From positions 46,128,001 through 46,192,000 of the forward strand of contig CM075101.1 of assembly GCA_037576195.1 (NCBI GenBank): a DNA stretch of 64,000 nt, in the 5' to 3' direction. How positions within the stretch are numbered: the stretch's first letter is position 1; each line of letters begins with the position of its first letter. Under the pieces are notes generated by a model. The model had not been told where the DNA came from and searched no databases. It worked only from the letters and a program-made list of their open reading frames with translations. Positions 21,801 through 34,500 of this stretch are shown one piece after another. The DNA comes from Phytoseiulus persimilis. Taxonomy: Eukaryota > Arthropoda > Arachnida > Mesostigmata > Phytoseiidae. The position numbers and the translations under genes were made by a program.

Positions 21801-24707
21801 CCCCGAGATGTCCTCTGTAGGTCGTTCCTTCGGTCGGCCGAATAGCCGATCAACGTCTCCAGGGAAGGAAGACTCCTGTTCGGCCGGTGGCGAAAGATTG
21901 AGTTCAGATGAAAACCGCCAAAAACCGGCCGTGGAACAGAAGCCCCGCGCGAGCACCGCAATAATCAGACATACAGGCGGAAACGAGGGAATCCGAGCCA
22001 GAATTGAAAGCGAGAGTTCAACTTCAAGGTCGGGGACGAGAATCTTACATGTGATGTTTACGAAATCTTTCCGCCCGATGAAAACATCGCTGACTCGTTG
22101 GGTAATCCCTGAGGGCGATCGCCGTCTCGAAGGATGATGGGAAGTTCGCGCGGATGTAGTCATTTCAGGAGGCTCTCAGCTCGTGAACAGGTTCAAGTGA
22201 AGCCGGCCTCTTCAAGGAGCGGGTTGGTCGCCGAGCAAAAGCGTTACTCTCCTGAATCAAACCAAAAAGTTTCTCCCCCTCCCCCCAAGCCTATGTCATG
22301 ACGCGACGGTTTATGAATGTCTCCAAGGAAAATGTTTACGATCTAGTGTAGCTTCTCTCCTCGCGAGTTGTCGCTTCTCCGCACGGTCGTCGATGCGCTC
22401 GGGGCATCCCGGTGCGCCTTTCCAACAGAAGTTTTCTGAGAGAACAGCCCCATTCTCCGATCAGGACGGAGTGAGACAAGAACGACATCGCTGAGCGATT
22501 CTGGAGCCTCCCCGAAGCGCAGCTCCGAGCCTCTCCCCAGAAACGATGTCCCCAGGTTAACACAAGCGCAGAATAATTTATGACGCTTGAAAGTACTCTG
22601 TGCTTGCATATTCCCCGCGTTCTCTCCATCTCAGATTTCCTTACGAACACATTGGTTTGTCGCTAGACTCGATGGGTAACCGAGTGGTTGGCGGGAACTC
22701 AAACCGCGATTTTTTTTCCCAACCGCGAGTTGTCCGCCCGGCTCAAGCGGCTGTCCGACAGAACTCCCCTCCCGAGCAAAAATTGTCCCGGCGGATGATT
22801 CTCCAGCACAGGAGTCTGCAACCGGAGTCGACCGGAGCGTTTTTCTCTCCCGGACACCTCCTCATCGATGGGATGCGGTCGAATGTTTTTTCGGGGAGGA
22901 GCTCAACCGGGACTGCATGGAGGTTTCTGAGAAGAGAACAGCAGGACGGCGTTCACACTTTCAGAAATTTGTCGGTGGGCCGAAAGAACGCGTGTCGTGT
23001 CCGTGTTTCCGTCACGCATTCCGTCGAGGATGAAGCGAGATGCGACGAAAGAGAACGTGTTCCGATCGCAACGCATGATTTGCATTCCGTCAACCAGGCG
23101 GCGGTTTTACTTGAGGCGCAGCGAGTCGTGTCCTTAATCCGGTGCGCCTGATCGTCCTCCCGTTCAACGGGCCCTTTTCCTCTCAGTGTTAGCGTCCGCC
23201 TTAGTAGTTCGTTCGTTCGGTTGGTCTGAAGTGTGTGCTTTATGAAGATTGTAAAGTTTGAAACTCAATCAGATGCTCTACGACCCGGAACCCGCCGTCC
23301 ACGGCGGCCGCGGCGCCGGCGGAGTTGTTCCGCATTCGTGAGCCAGCGTCTGATCTCAGATTTTTTTCGGCATTTTTCGTATCTCCAACTCCCGAGACGT
23401 CGTCGTCGCCAACGCCGCTCTCACCAGGCATATCTCAGAAAGTTTCAACACTCTTCGAGACGCCCCCTCGGTCCTGTAGCTCCTCCTGGATCTCGATGAG
23501 GATTTCCCCGAACTTTGCAGAAGCCATCGCGTTCGTTGGATAGCGGTGCAGACGTCAACTATGCATCGCCGGAAGGAGCATCCACGAACACGGGTGGCTC
23601 GTCGAGATGCGGTCGGATAAAAAAGGAGGGTGGAAGCAAGCTGGGGAAAAAATGTGAGCGCACAAACCTACTGTGTAATGGGTAGTCCGGGATCACGTAT
23701 TCCGAGTTATTTGGTTGCACGCGGTCGTTGCACACAACTTGCTTCCGTTATCTCTATGAGCTACTAACAACTGCGTCACGTTTCCAAAAACGTCGTATTC
23801 CTTTTTACATCCTCGGGCACGAGCACATCCAGAGCACAATTTCCCTCTGCCTTCCGTCCCCTCTATGGGCCGGCCGCTCCTCCGAACACCGGGAGCAACG
23901 ATGCCAGCAGCGGAACTTTCGACCACGGAAACTTCCCGGCGTCCACTTGAAGCTCCGATGCCGGATGCACTCGATCACGCTCACATCCGCCGGTTGGTCA
24001 AACGCGAACTGATGAAACTCCGATCGTGCCGGCAACGTTCAGCCGTCAAACACGATGACGACTGTGATCAGATCGTCGATTCCTCTCTGTCCACTCGAAT
24101 TGCTTGCTTTGCTCGTTGGCTTGCTTGCTGGCGGGATGGATCTGAGGAGTCAGGAGAGAGGCGCGGAAGGGAGTTGAACAACCTCCACCCGAGGGAAAGG
24201 GCCCCTAGCGGGGAAAGGGAACCGGGTGAGAGATCCGAACTTTACATGACCACCAGCCTCTGGAAGAAAAGCCCGCGATTCCACGAACCGATGGATTTCT
24301 CAGAGCCGCTGACGGAACGGGTGCATCCGGTCCCCCCTAAGAGTAATTAGGAAACGGATCGGCGGAATCGTCGCAGGTGACTCCCCACTCCGAGCTGTGA
24401 TCCCGAGCAAGTGAGCTCCACGGCAGGGGAAGGGAGCGAGACGCGCGGTGCGAATCCCCCGACACAAAATGGCGACGGGTGGGGTGGCTCCTTTGTGAGG
24501 GAGGGCGAGACGAACTCATTGAAGGAGGGTAAAGATGTGTTCCGACTGTCGGGCAGGAATGGGATAGACCCGCATCCTGGAGGGCGGCCAACTGCCGGCA
24601 TTGCGGGGTTTAGTGACCTGGGGCCTTTTGGGGGCGACAAGAGGGGGGGGGCGGCTTTTTGGAGGGGAATATCCGGATCGGAGGAAGTCGGGGTTGAGAG
24701 GGAGTGT

Positions 24708-24725
24708 GTGGTATTTTTATACCAC
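24708..24725. other. Perfect short inverted repeat
   Basis: A 7-bp perfect palindrome arm (GTGGTAT) is separated by TTTT from its complement (ATACCAC). It recurs in the second copy at 37106-37123. No gene is adjacent, so it cannot be tied to termination or regulation. Confidence 0.5.
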
Positions 24726-26954
24726 CGCCTCACTACATGTAGCCGATGGGGAGGATGCCCACTATACGAGAGGTTCCAATTCAAATCCCGCCAATCCAGC
24801 CGATTGTATACGCGGTCGAGCTTGTGACGCTGTCCCACAGAATCTTCGCTGCACGACCCTTCTCGAAAGTGAAGACGGTCGAAGGCTGAGCTTTGGACAA
24901 ACTCTACGGATTTGAGTATGTTGTCTCCGCCGTCCCTTTGTGATGCAGAACAGCGGCGTTTTTCTGTTCCGAGCGTTGACGGCCGCCGCCGAGCTTCGCA
25001 GACTGAGTGAATGTTGGAGATGCGGATCCCTGTTGAAACCTCCCGTGAAGGGTGGCCTGTAGCGCTTTCGGGAGAGAGTAACTAGTATCTGAACTTTTGA
25101 CTCGCTGGATGCAGAAGTGATTGTCGTCGATTTGTGTCCCACGGTGCAGCCTACTCCCTGAATTTGGAGACGAGTTTCCAGTCGACACAAACCGCCTGAG
25201 CGGATCGCAGACGATTCTGTTGAACATCCTTGTTCCTGTTGAACATGAAGGAAGGCAATGACCTCATTGCAGGGTGCGCTCGCGGGTGAGGCCTTGGATT
25301 GCTCAAGTTTCCCCGGTGCTCAACGGATTCCCCATGACTCCGTATCGGAGACCTCTGGTCTGAGGAGTGAGCGGTGGTTTCTCACTGCGAGACAATGCCT
25401 CGAACTCGATGCGAGCTCCACTGAACTTTCGCCACGATCGATCCCTCGAGATGAAACCACATGACTTCCCTTCTCTGATTCACGAAACACCACACTTCCC
25501 GCGCTGTTCCCGCTCAGGCTTCGAGGAGCTCGGGAGGCATTCATTTTGATCCAAGATCACGATGCAACTCGGAGGATGTCGCCCTCGGAGGGATGCGGAC
25601 TGTCCCCTCAGCCCCCCCCCCTCTCCCTGCTCGATCTCCCCAATGCTCAGGAATGTAGGCCGACTCCTCATCAATCAGCGCAGAAGCTCAAACAGGTTGT
25701 TCATTGCTGCTCACTGACGCTGCCACTGACGTCAACGATACCGTTTCCCAGATATCGGAAGATACGAAACGATCGATTCCACGCTAATTAAATGTCACTT
25801 CGTCGCCCTCGTCTCCTGTGTCGACGCAGGAGCCCGCGCCTCGGCATCTTCATCAGGGATCTTCATTATTTGACGATTAAACTAATTGTTCGCTTCGCTG
25901 AAATTCGGTTTTGAGGATTCGCGGCTTTGTACTATGTCTCCTGCTCCGTCCCGGCGGGAGAAGGGAGGGAGCGAGGCTGTGAGACGGATGACGCGCACGG
26001 GAGACCCTCAGCAGCGATGGCGGAAACACGGGCTTGCTGCGGGGCAACGGCGGCACTGACAAGAATCCGACGGAACGAAACGTCACGAAATTAGGATGGT
26101 GGCAGATCCCGGACCAAACGATACGGGATCGTAGCCGGGAAACGATATGGAGCCGAAAGACGACGCAGAGACGGAGGGGAATCGGTGGAGGAGCGCGATA
26201 TCGGTCCGGGGAGATAATTCGGAGAAGGAGGCGATGTTTCAAAATAGAGGAGGGAGCGTTCCCGACCGGAGGAGGCCGATAATTAAAACGCTCTGGGAAC
26301 TTGTTGGCGGAAGAGGGCAATAGTAGAGGGGACAAGGCGGGAACACCGCGTTTCCAATACAGCTCTCCTCATCTCTTGGATCGGTGGTTTCGAGCAAACA
26401 GAAAATCGAGGCGCCCCTGTTCTTTCTTTAAAGATGTGCTCTTTAGTGGTCAGCTAGTTCGCGAGGCTGGAGAAGGGCGAGCCAGAAGGAACTATGGGAA
26501 GAACTGAGTAGAGGAGCCAGCAGCAGTTGAGGAGGAAACTCTGACAAAACGCAGGTGTTGACTTGGCCTTCCTTCGACCGTTTGTCAAGAGAGAGCAAGT
26601 GGGAAATTTTTCAGACGTCTCCAAAAGCGCAGCAGGGCGGCTCGACCCTCAACTAAGGACTGCGCTGTCCACTGAAAGGCTCGAGGAGGACCGCGACCGG
26701 GAACCGCGATGAAGGGAACGGACAGGAGGGCCCGAAAAGAACGTCGGGAGCAGCCCCCGCGGCGCGAGGGCCAGGGGCAGTGGAATGAAACGACGTCCAC
26801 CAACACCATCCTATGAATGCCCCGTAGCTTCGCTGCTCCGAACACCCGCTCCCACCCTTGTTGTTCGGACCCTCGTAATCGTAGCTCGCACGGGACATCA
26901 TGCGAAAATTTCGTAAAACTCGGAGAAAATTTCCGTGGTAAAAAAAAAACTGTC

Positions 26955-27082
26955 ATGGCTGCGGGCGCGTTAACGAACGCTACGGGCGTGTTGGCACCAA
27001 AGCCGGCAGCTAAGACCCCGAGGGTCGTTTTCGACTCCCCGGTTCGCGAGATCCTGTCGAAGAAGAAACGGAGTCGCTTTCG
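26955..27082 (+). CDS. Candidate first exon of a small unknown gene (copy 1)
   Basis: An ATG with good context (G at -3, G at +4) opens 42 codons that are Ala/Pro-rich and then strongly basic (KKKRSRF). The exon runs into a consensus donor, CG followed by GTGAGC at 27083. Splicing to the acceptor at 27332-27333 keeps the frame open. The peptide has an RVVF tetrapeptide (residues 23-26) matching the generic [RK]VxF protein-phosphatase-1 docking pattern, though such a short match is common by chance. No family is recognised, and ORFs of this size are frequent here by chance. The identical sequence occurs at 39353-39480. Confidence 0.25.
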
Positions 27083-27333
27083 GTGAGCTGGATTCCTCGT
27101 GCAGTGACCTAATTCCGAACGATCGATGAACACCCTCTTTCCGGATGAGTTTCATCGCAGACTCCCATCGGATTAGGCGGCACGGGTCCGATAAAACTCT
27201 CCGGCGGCGGAACGCTCCCAGGCATACCGAGGACGTTCGGGCTCCCCGATCTGCATCTGAAAACAAAAGCAAACCTTCGGGCTGCATCATATTTTTCGCG
27301 ATTCCGTGAGTTGTTGCACTCCCCGGAACTCAG

Positions 27334-27532
27334 GACGAGTTTCAAAGCCGGGCTCCCGCTCCGCGAAATCCACCACGCGGTTAAACGAGGAAATACCCGA
27401 CGCCACGAGAACCGCGAGGCGTTCGACGAGACGGAATCAAGGACAGGCTCGCAAAGGTCCCATGCATTGGCAACTTCCGAGTGCGTTTACACGGCCGTTG
27501 GTTTTGCGCCGCAAGCCGCACACCGGACTTGA
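27334..27532 (+). CDS. Candidate second exon of the small unknown gene (copy 1)
   Basis: An acceptor (CCCCGGAACTCAG, ending 27333) is followed by a frame that continues the phase of the upstream candidate exon and ends at TGA 27530-27532. Together they would give a 108-residue, basic, hydrophilic protein across a 251-nt intron. The phase match is a one-in-three coincidence, and no AATAAA follows closely, so the model is weak. The duplicate lies at 39732-39930. Confidence 0.22.
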
Positions 27533-30500
27533 GAGTGCTTCACGCATATTCCCACTGAAAACTCGGAATATCAGCACAGCGAATGATGGAGGCCAGACAG
27601 GGAATGAGATCGACGGAACAAAAAGAGGATTCGCGGCTCTCATGCGAGGAATGCCGAGGGAGCAAACATGATTGAGCCGCTCTCGTCTCCGATAAGAGAA
27701 CTATGTTGTTCCCGAACGGGAAGCAAGTTCCGGGAAGCACGTGAGTGCGCACGAGGACTCATGGGCGTGTGGCTCCTCGTTGAGAGCGGCGTAATGAGCG
27801 ATTCCCCGAATGTTCCACAAAGAGGGACAGGAAGGTCGCGCGACGAGCAGGCCTTCGGCGAAGCCACGGTCTGAATGGGCTCCGATTCTCGGAGATGGAA
27901 ACGGAAGGTGAAACTCCGGTTCTTCGATTCAGATGGTTATTTTTTTTTTATCCTCGCACACCGTGTGCCGCAGAGTCGACAGTGAACTATTCAAGACTCT
28001 GCGCCATTTTTGGATCGACTCAGCCGAAGGACGTCGCTGCGACCGTCACGAGGCGTGACCTCCAACAAGAACCGAAAACGACTCCGAGCATTGATCCCAT
28101 GATCCCTTGGTACTACGTGGTATCCGTATGTCGCATGCGTGGATTCTGGACCCTTGAGAAGGAGGCAAAATGAGATGGACAGATCTCGCTGGGCTCAGCG
28201 AAGGTGAGAGAATTACCGGTCTCATCCCGTTCCGGTACCGATTTCCAGGGGCGGGACGGAATACCGATACGTCGAGAGTGCCGCTCTCGGCGCCACAGCG
28301 TTCGAGTTGCCAAGTACCTTCCGCTGCCGCTACCATTTTACTTTGGGAGGGATTCCCCATGGTCCCCGTTCTTTCCGGACGATCGAAGACTCTGAAGCGC
28401 TGCCTCAGAAACTCGAACGTTACTCGCGGAAGGCGTCACCTCAAAACCCAGTCGTTTGATCGGTCTCGCCTCCCTGATAAATCGAGTACTGAGGTGCTAC
28501 AGGTGAGCTGACCAACGCTTGTCAAGCTGGACAGTCGACCTGCCATGTGGCATTCCCAGGCTACAGGCGAAAACGGATGTGCGTCAGCGACTGCTCATCT
28601 CTGAGGTACAAAAACTCGCGTGGCACTCTTCCAGATGGCTGGCCCGTTCCGTTGGTCGAGGCTTCCATCGATCTTGTTCAGCTGGAGGGATCTGTGCCCC
28701 CGCTCGTGCCGAGCCGCCGTCTACGGGAACATACGGAGCGCAGGCAGCTATCGGCGGATCCGTCCGTCCGGTCAAGGCTTACGATGTTCTTCCGTAACCC
28801 TGCGTAGGCAGTCCACGTATGCGACCGAGCAGACTAACTGAGCGGAGGCCATCTCCCGGGTTCGTGCTAGCTCGATCTACCGATCAGTGTTCTTTTTTCA
28901 CGACATGCGTAAGACGATGGAAGTTTCCGGCAAACTCCCTTTTCATGATCCCGGACCCGACCGACGCACGATGTGCATACAAACTACCGATGGACACGAG
29001 TCGGAGGTTTTCCTCGGAGGCTCGAATCGGTCCAGATCGCTGCCCTGGAACAATGCGTCTGGCATCTCGGAACGGAAAGCTCTCGCCGCGAACTACGATG
29101 GAGTTTCCGATAAGAGCGCACAGCGAACTCAATTGCGGAACATTCATGGCGAAGTGTTTCGAATTCACGGACATAATCGCGGTGGAAAGCACCGAGCTCA
29201 TCCCTCTCTGTTTTACTTCGAACAGACTATCTCTACACAGTTGGAGCTGCTCTGGCCCGAGGGTCGAGTAGCAACGGACGGCTAACCAAGTCGAGCTCCT
29301 CTCAAATTCGGCTCTGTAGCAGAGCAGCGTTAATCCCGCGGCATCGAAGATGCTGGACGATCGTTACCCGTAGAGGGAAAAAAAGCTGACCTCCCAGGAG
29401 GAGATCGAGATCAATGGCGTATCCGGGAGGAAGACTTTCATCCGCGCCATGGGGCTCCGTGTCGATGGTTATCATCATCGACTGCCCACCCCCTCGAGGA
29501 GATGTAAAAATTGTCTCGCCGCCCTCTCCCCCCATCCTGATTACGTGATTATGTTTCCGAGGATAGGAGTATCCTGTTGTGTTTATTTTCTGTAGTGAAC
29601 TCATCGATCTCCTCTCGGCCCAAACACTCCTGTTCAACGGTCCAGAGCGTGCCCGGGCAAGGAACTCAAATCAGAAGCTGCTCGTCCCGGTTCATGTGGT
29701 TCTACCCCTGCCCCGGGCCCCTCGGCAACGGTTCTCCTCTGGCCCATGAGAATCACTGTAACTGAACCGGAAGTTAACACAGGCGAGAGGCGGAGCGCTT
29801 CAGGTAAGTTGCGATAACGTTGTCGAAATTCAATTCCCATCCTCCTCCCTTATTCTTCCCAAGCATCGCAAGTGACAGGTCAAGATGTCACGACCGAACG
29901 GTGAACGCGAACGCGTGTCATATTCTGTTCTTGTAAGGAGTCATTTCTCCCTGTTTCGCGTGAACTACTCGAGGGACTTGGAACTCGGAGCGGGAATGCG
30001 GGAACACGGGGGTGGTTCTTGAATCACCCGGATATTCCGGCCCCGAACAGCGTTGGTCACGGGTCCATGATGCTGAACATGATCCTCATGTATGCATGGT
30101 TATTATTCACGATTTCCATGACGTTACTGTACCGCAGGCGGCGAAGTGATTGATTGATCAGTCAGAACGTCCCGCATGACCTGAAATCCTGTCATAGCAA
30201 GAGCTCCTCGACCTATTATCTGGAAACGTTCGTCCGAGTGCTCTCTTCCTCCGCTTACGGCCGGAAGGAAAGTTTTCGCGCACACGCAACACAGAAAAAC
30301 ATGATGCGGTGTTTCCGCGCTCGACAGGAAAATTTGACGCAGACAGCTCGGATATTGCAACGGTTTGGGCCGAGCGTAGTTTATTGTGAGACCTCGAACA
30401 ATGTTACACAATCCGAGGACGTGTCTCGCTGTGTGCACAAACGTTACAGAGCCTCCTACCGTCCGCGGCTCGCTCATCGCCCTCCTGGTGAATATAGTCA

Positions 30501-31499
30501 TGAGTAGTTGCGGATTAGAAGGAGCTGAAGTTGTACACCGAGCCTCGATGAATAAGTGATTCGGTGAGTAATGAGCGATCGGCTAAATGGGCATGGCGAT
30601 TCACACGCTGCCGAATCCCTGATTTCTCGAAACCGATGCGCGATCCGGCGGTGCTGCGATTCTTGCGAAGGATTCTGGGCTTGTCAATCGATCCGGTGAT
30701 GTCGATGCTTGGGATCGAGCGAGTCTGAGAACTCGAGTCGAACCCATACGCGAAGTACATCTTGTTTTCATCTCTCTGTGAGCTTTGCGAACCCCCCTCC
30801 CCCCCCCCCTCTCCCGATGGGAGCGATCGTGGACCTGTTCTGAGAGGATCATCAGAACGCGAGGAGAGGAAATGACAGGTTCCAACAGAAAGAGCGACGA
30901 CAGAAGCGCGAAAATGGCGACCCCGGTAACTAATGGGGTCAACAAGTGCAATCGACGGCCGCGAACTGGAAAGACCGTTGAGAATTATCGTTCAGAGCCG
31001 CTGCGAACTTTGAACGCCGCGGCCCTACAGTTCAGAAGCAGACGAACTGTTCCAGATCTCTTTTTGGGTCATCGTCACATCTATGGACATCCACGGTGTG
31101 ATTCGTATGCAAAAAGCGAACACCCGAGCAAAGAGAAACTCCTCGCCAGTTTGATTAAGGAGATTGGCGTCGGTGGCGGCGGCAATTCAAGAAGACGAAA
31201 CTAGTCGACCAGTGAAGCGTTCGCGAGAAGAGCGGAGGCTCGACGGTGCACCACCATGCAATACCATTTTGGATAACGAAGCCAGCCAGACGAGGGAAGC
31301 GGAGACGCTCCGGCGGAGGGATAAAATAGAAGTGGGACGAATGAAACTCCAGAGTGTCGTTTCACAACAAGAGCCAATCCAACGAACGGGACGAGATCGC
31401 GCAGCCTCAAGCACAGACGGAGAGAAAGAGCGAGATTCCGATTCGATGATGACTCAGCGTCGGAGGCGAAGCTCGTGAGGTTTGCCTCGTTCCCGGGAG

Positions 31500-31500
31500 N
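31500..31500. other. Assembly gap (single N)
   Basis: The only ambiguous base in the window. It sits precisely between the two copies of the 12.4-kb repeat, as expected if two contigs with an undetected overlap were abutted with a placeholder. Confidence 0.97.
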
Positions 31501-34500
31501 TCAACGCGCATGGAGAGACAGAACGGAGCCTTGAGGGGTCCTGGGGGGGAGAGGGAATTCTCGCGGGGCAAGAAGTAAATGGGATCTTTAAAGAAACGTA
31601 TAGCCGGTCGAGGGCGCCGGAGGGACTACGAGAGGGCAGGGTTTGCAAACGAACCCTGACCCCGGCTCTCTCGTTCGCCCGGCCGCACGACTGACTGAGT
31701 GACGGCTTTCGACGCAATTACATCAGAGCAGAGGCAGGAAGAATACGAGGGAACGCAATATCTTCCTCTGTGTCTGGTTGGTATTTTGTGCAAGTGGCCG
31801 TTGGCAAAGCGATCGGGCGGGCGGGCGATTGGGCGGTCTACATGACCCGCGCTGTCGGGAGGAATGCGCCAACGAACATATTATCTTCGAGATCGCTTCG
31901 CATAGCGGCATCGCACCTCCGGAGGCGAGACTTCTCCTCCTTTGATAGACTTCCAGCCCGCGCGCCGCCCGAAGTCGGCGAATCGGGTGAGAGCAGCAGC
32001 TGCCGAGCGTCCGGCAGATGTGAGCGGGAAGAGCTCGGGGAAGTTGAGCGGGGAGGCGCTCCGACCGAGCGACCATCTATCACCTAATGGCTCTGCTAAC
32101 GAACTGTACAGCAGCCTTTTTTGCCGTCGTGAGGTGAGAGCCGGCGAGCGAAACAGCTAAACAGCTCGTTGAGTCTCCCGTTGGTTGGCTTCTTCATTCA
32201 ACACCATTAGCGGCACTCTCGGCGTTTTGCCTTTCAAAAACCAGCCTCCGGTGTTCTGTTTTTTCCTCATAAGGAAAAAAAACGCTCTCCCGATCCGTTC
32301 CAGCCCCGCCACGCGCGGCCCCTCGAGCCTTGTCGGCTGCAGCGGCCTGCAAGTCGTTGTTCTCCGATGATCTCCCGGTGATCGCAAACTTGTTCTCTGC
32401 CGCACCCGTTCATTATGTCGAACGAAAATCACGCGCTCGTTCGGACTCACTTCTGGCGAAGTTCGCTTCCATCGTCTTTCCGTCATCATCTCCGATCTCG
32501 TGTTCAATTGACTTATCTTGTCGCTCTGATAATCGCATTATGAGCCCCCCACCTCCCACGCTCGCTCGTCACAACAGCATTAGTCTCCCTATGTCCAGCG
32601 CGCTCATTCTCATCAGGTCAGACACCATTATCAGTCGCGTCATGATCAAATCTCAGAGCGTAGATTGTCCTGCGGGTTTGCAGGGTTGTGTACATGGATA
32701 CATCCCCTCCGTGAGAAGGAAAGCTCCACGAAACTTGGCGCAGGAGAACCTCTCCCCCCCCTTCCAGTGCCCCTGAGGGGGGGGGGTCCTCGCCGTGCGA
32801 AACTCAGGACTTCCTTTGCTCATTCTGGACTCCAAGAGGATCTTGTTGATACACAAGCGCCCGTCCGACGACTTCCGAGCACAACCCCATGACGCAGCAC
32901 GGAATGCCCCCGCAGGGGAATCTGAAGAAGGTAAGCGCTCCTCCCAACTATTTCGAAACTTCCGCCATAATTCTCCCTGGGACCCCGTGGAGCTTTTGGC
33001 AAAGTTTCTCCTTCGAGCCCCGGAGTCTGAATCAAGCCCTCCCGCCTATGCTGAGTTGAGCTTTGAATATTTTGTCGCAGGATTTCATAACGACTCGAAT
33101 AGGTCAGAGAGTCATCTCCAATCGAGGTTCTCTGTTAGTTGCTCGCAATCAGCCCCCGCCAGCTCCCGATAAGTCTCTCCGGTGAATGCCCGCCGACACG
33201 CGTTCATCAAAAGGCCTGGAACAGCTTCCGCTTCCGGAGTTCGACGAATCGTAGCCGCGTTTGTCACCTGCGCGACGATTGCGTGACCCGAGCTGGCCGG
33301 ACAGCCCGACTGGAGAGTTAAAAAGAAGACGGAAATGCGACTGCGAATCGAGTTACCCAACGCCTCGATCCGAACATAATCCTCTTCCGGTCTGTTGCTC
33401 GTCGAACTTCCAGGCTTTCTGGCAACAGCTCTCATTAATCCACTCACCGGCACAGCGAGCCTCCGAGCGAACTAAGTGGAGAACAGTACAGCCAGAGATA
33501 ACCAGCAGACTTGGTCAAGATCGAGTTCGGATTGAACGCAGGAGAGACATCGGAGCCGAAGCTCTCACTTCACAATCTTCAAGAACACGGTCAGATGGTT
33601 CCCTCGGCGGGGGAGGGGGGAAGGAGAACGCCACGAGCTCCGTCCTCTGCCCTCAATCTCTGCGTCTTGGGTTCCGCTGTCATCTTTTTTTTTTATGGCG
33701 AACATATCGCTCAAGCCGAGACGACAGCGAGGAGTTGGAGAACGTGGAATAAGGGTGACGGATAAGGACGAACAAGGAGTTCCCTGACGGAGGGTTTCCG
33801 TCGGTATCGTTCCGGTTACCGCTCCATCTGCGAATCGCTCGACTCTGTCGCTCGTGATTCACTCAACGAGCGGTTGTTCCGTCCGAGAAGTACGGATTCC
33901 AGCAGCTGCGATCGTCGATTCCCGTTCCGGATTGCGCCAAACTCCGTCCCAGGATCAGTTCGCGAGTTTCCCGGGATGAGCTGAACGTTGGGCTCGATTC
34001 AAACGACTTGAGCTGCGGAGGGAGGGGTCCTCTGATCGGGAGAGGTCTCACGGCAGAACTTCGGACGATGCTCTCTGCAGCGAGTCCGGTCCACCGAGAA
34101 AATGTTTCAAACTGGAGTCAAAAGGCTTCGTTGGCAAAGAGTAACAGAGCGGGGGAGACCGAAGCGACGACCGGTGTGAAAAGAAGAGGGGGAGGGGTCC
34201 CCGAGATGTCCTCTGTAGGTCGTTCCTTCGGTCGGCCGAATAGCCGATCAACGTCTCCAGGGAAGGAAGACTCCTGTTCGGCCGGTGGCGAAAGATTGAG
34301 TTCAGATGAAAACCGCCAAAAACCGGCCGTGGAACAGAAGCCCCGCGCGAGCACCGCAATAATCAGACATACAGGCGGAAACGAGGGAATCCGAGCCAGA
34401 ATTGAAAGCGAGAGTTCAACTTCAAGGTCGGGGACGAGAATCTTACATGTGATGTTTACGAAATCTTTCCGCCCGATGAAAACATCGCTGACTCGTTGGG

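Larger units (their letters stand above)
19103..31499. repeat. 12.4-kb direct duplication, copy 1
   Basis: From 19103 to the N at 31500 the sequence recurs from 31501 with a constant offset of 12398. Every open frame I compared is identical in both copies until a poly-C run near 30800, where copy 1 has 11 C and copy 2 has 12, shifting the offset by one. The block starts mid-sequence, carries no terminal repeats or target-site duplication, and is bounded exactly by the N. It is best read as the end of one contig overlapping the start of the next. Apart from one weak two-exon candidate (26955-27532) I find no gene in it. The open frames are short, overlap one another and lack recognisable domains. 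Confidence 0.95.

Noticed and set aside
23240-23540. Two short minus-strand peptides (29 and 63 codons), the first starting MASAKFGEI
   Set aside because: The first frame stops after about 30 codons and the second is in another frame with no clear splice linking them.
31164-31478. Charged, Arg/Glu-rich plus-strand frame near the gap (also 43563-43877)
   Set aside because: It has no upstream ATG in frame and only a weak acceptor. The charge reflects purine-rich DNA. It is the same sequence in both copies.
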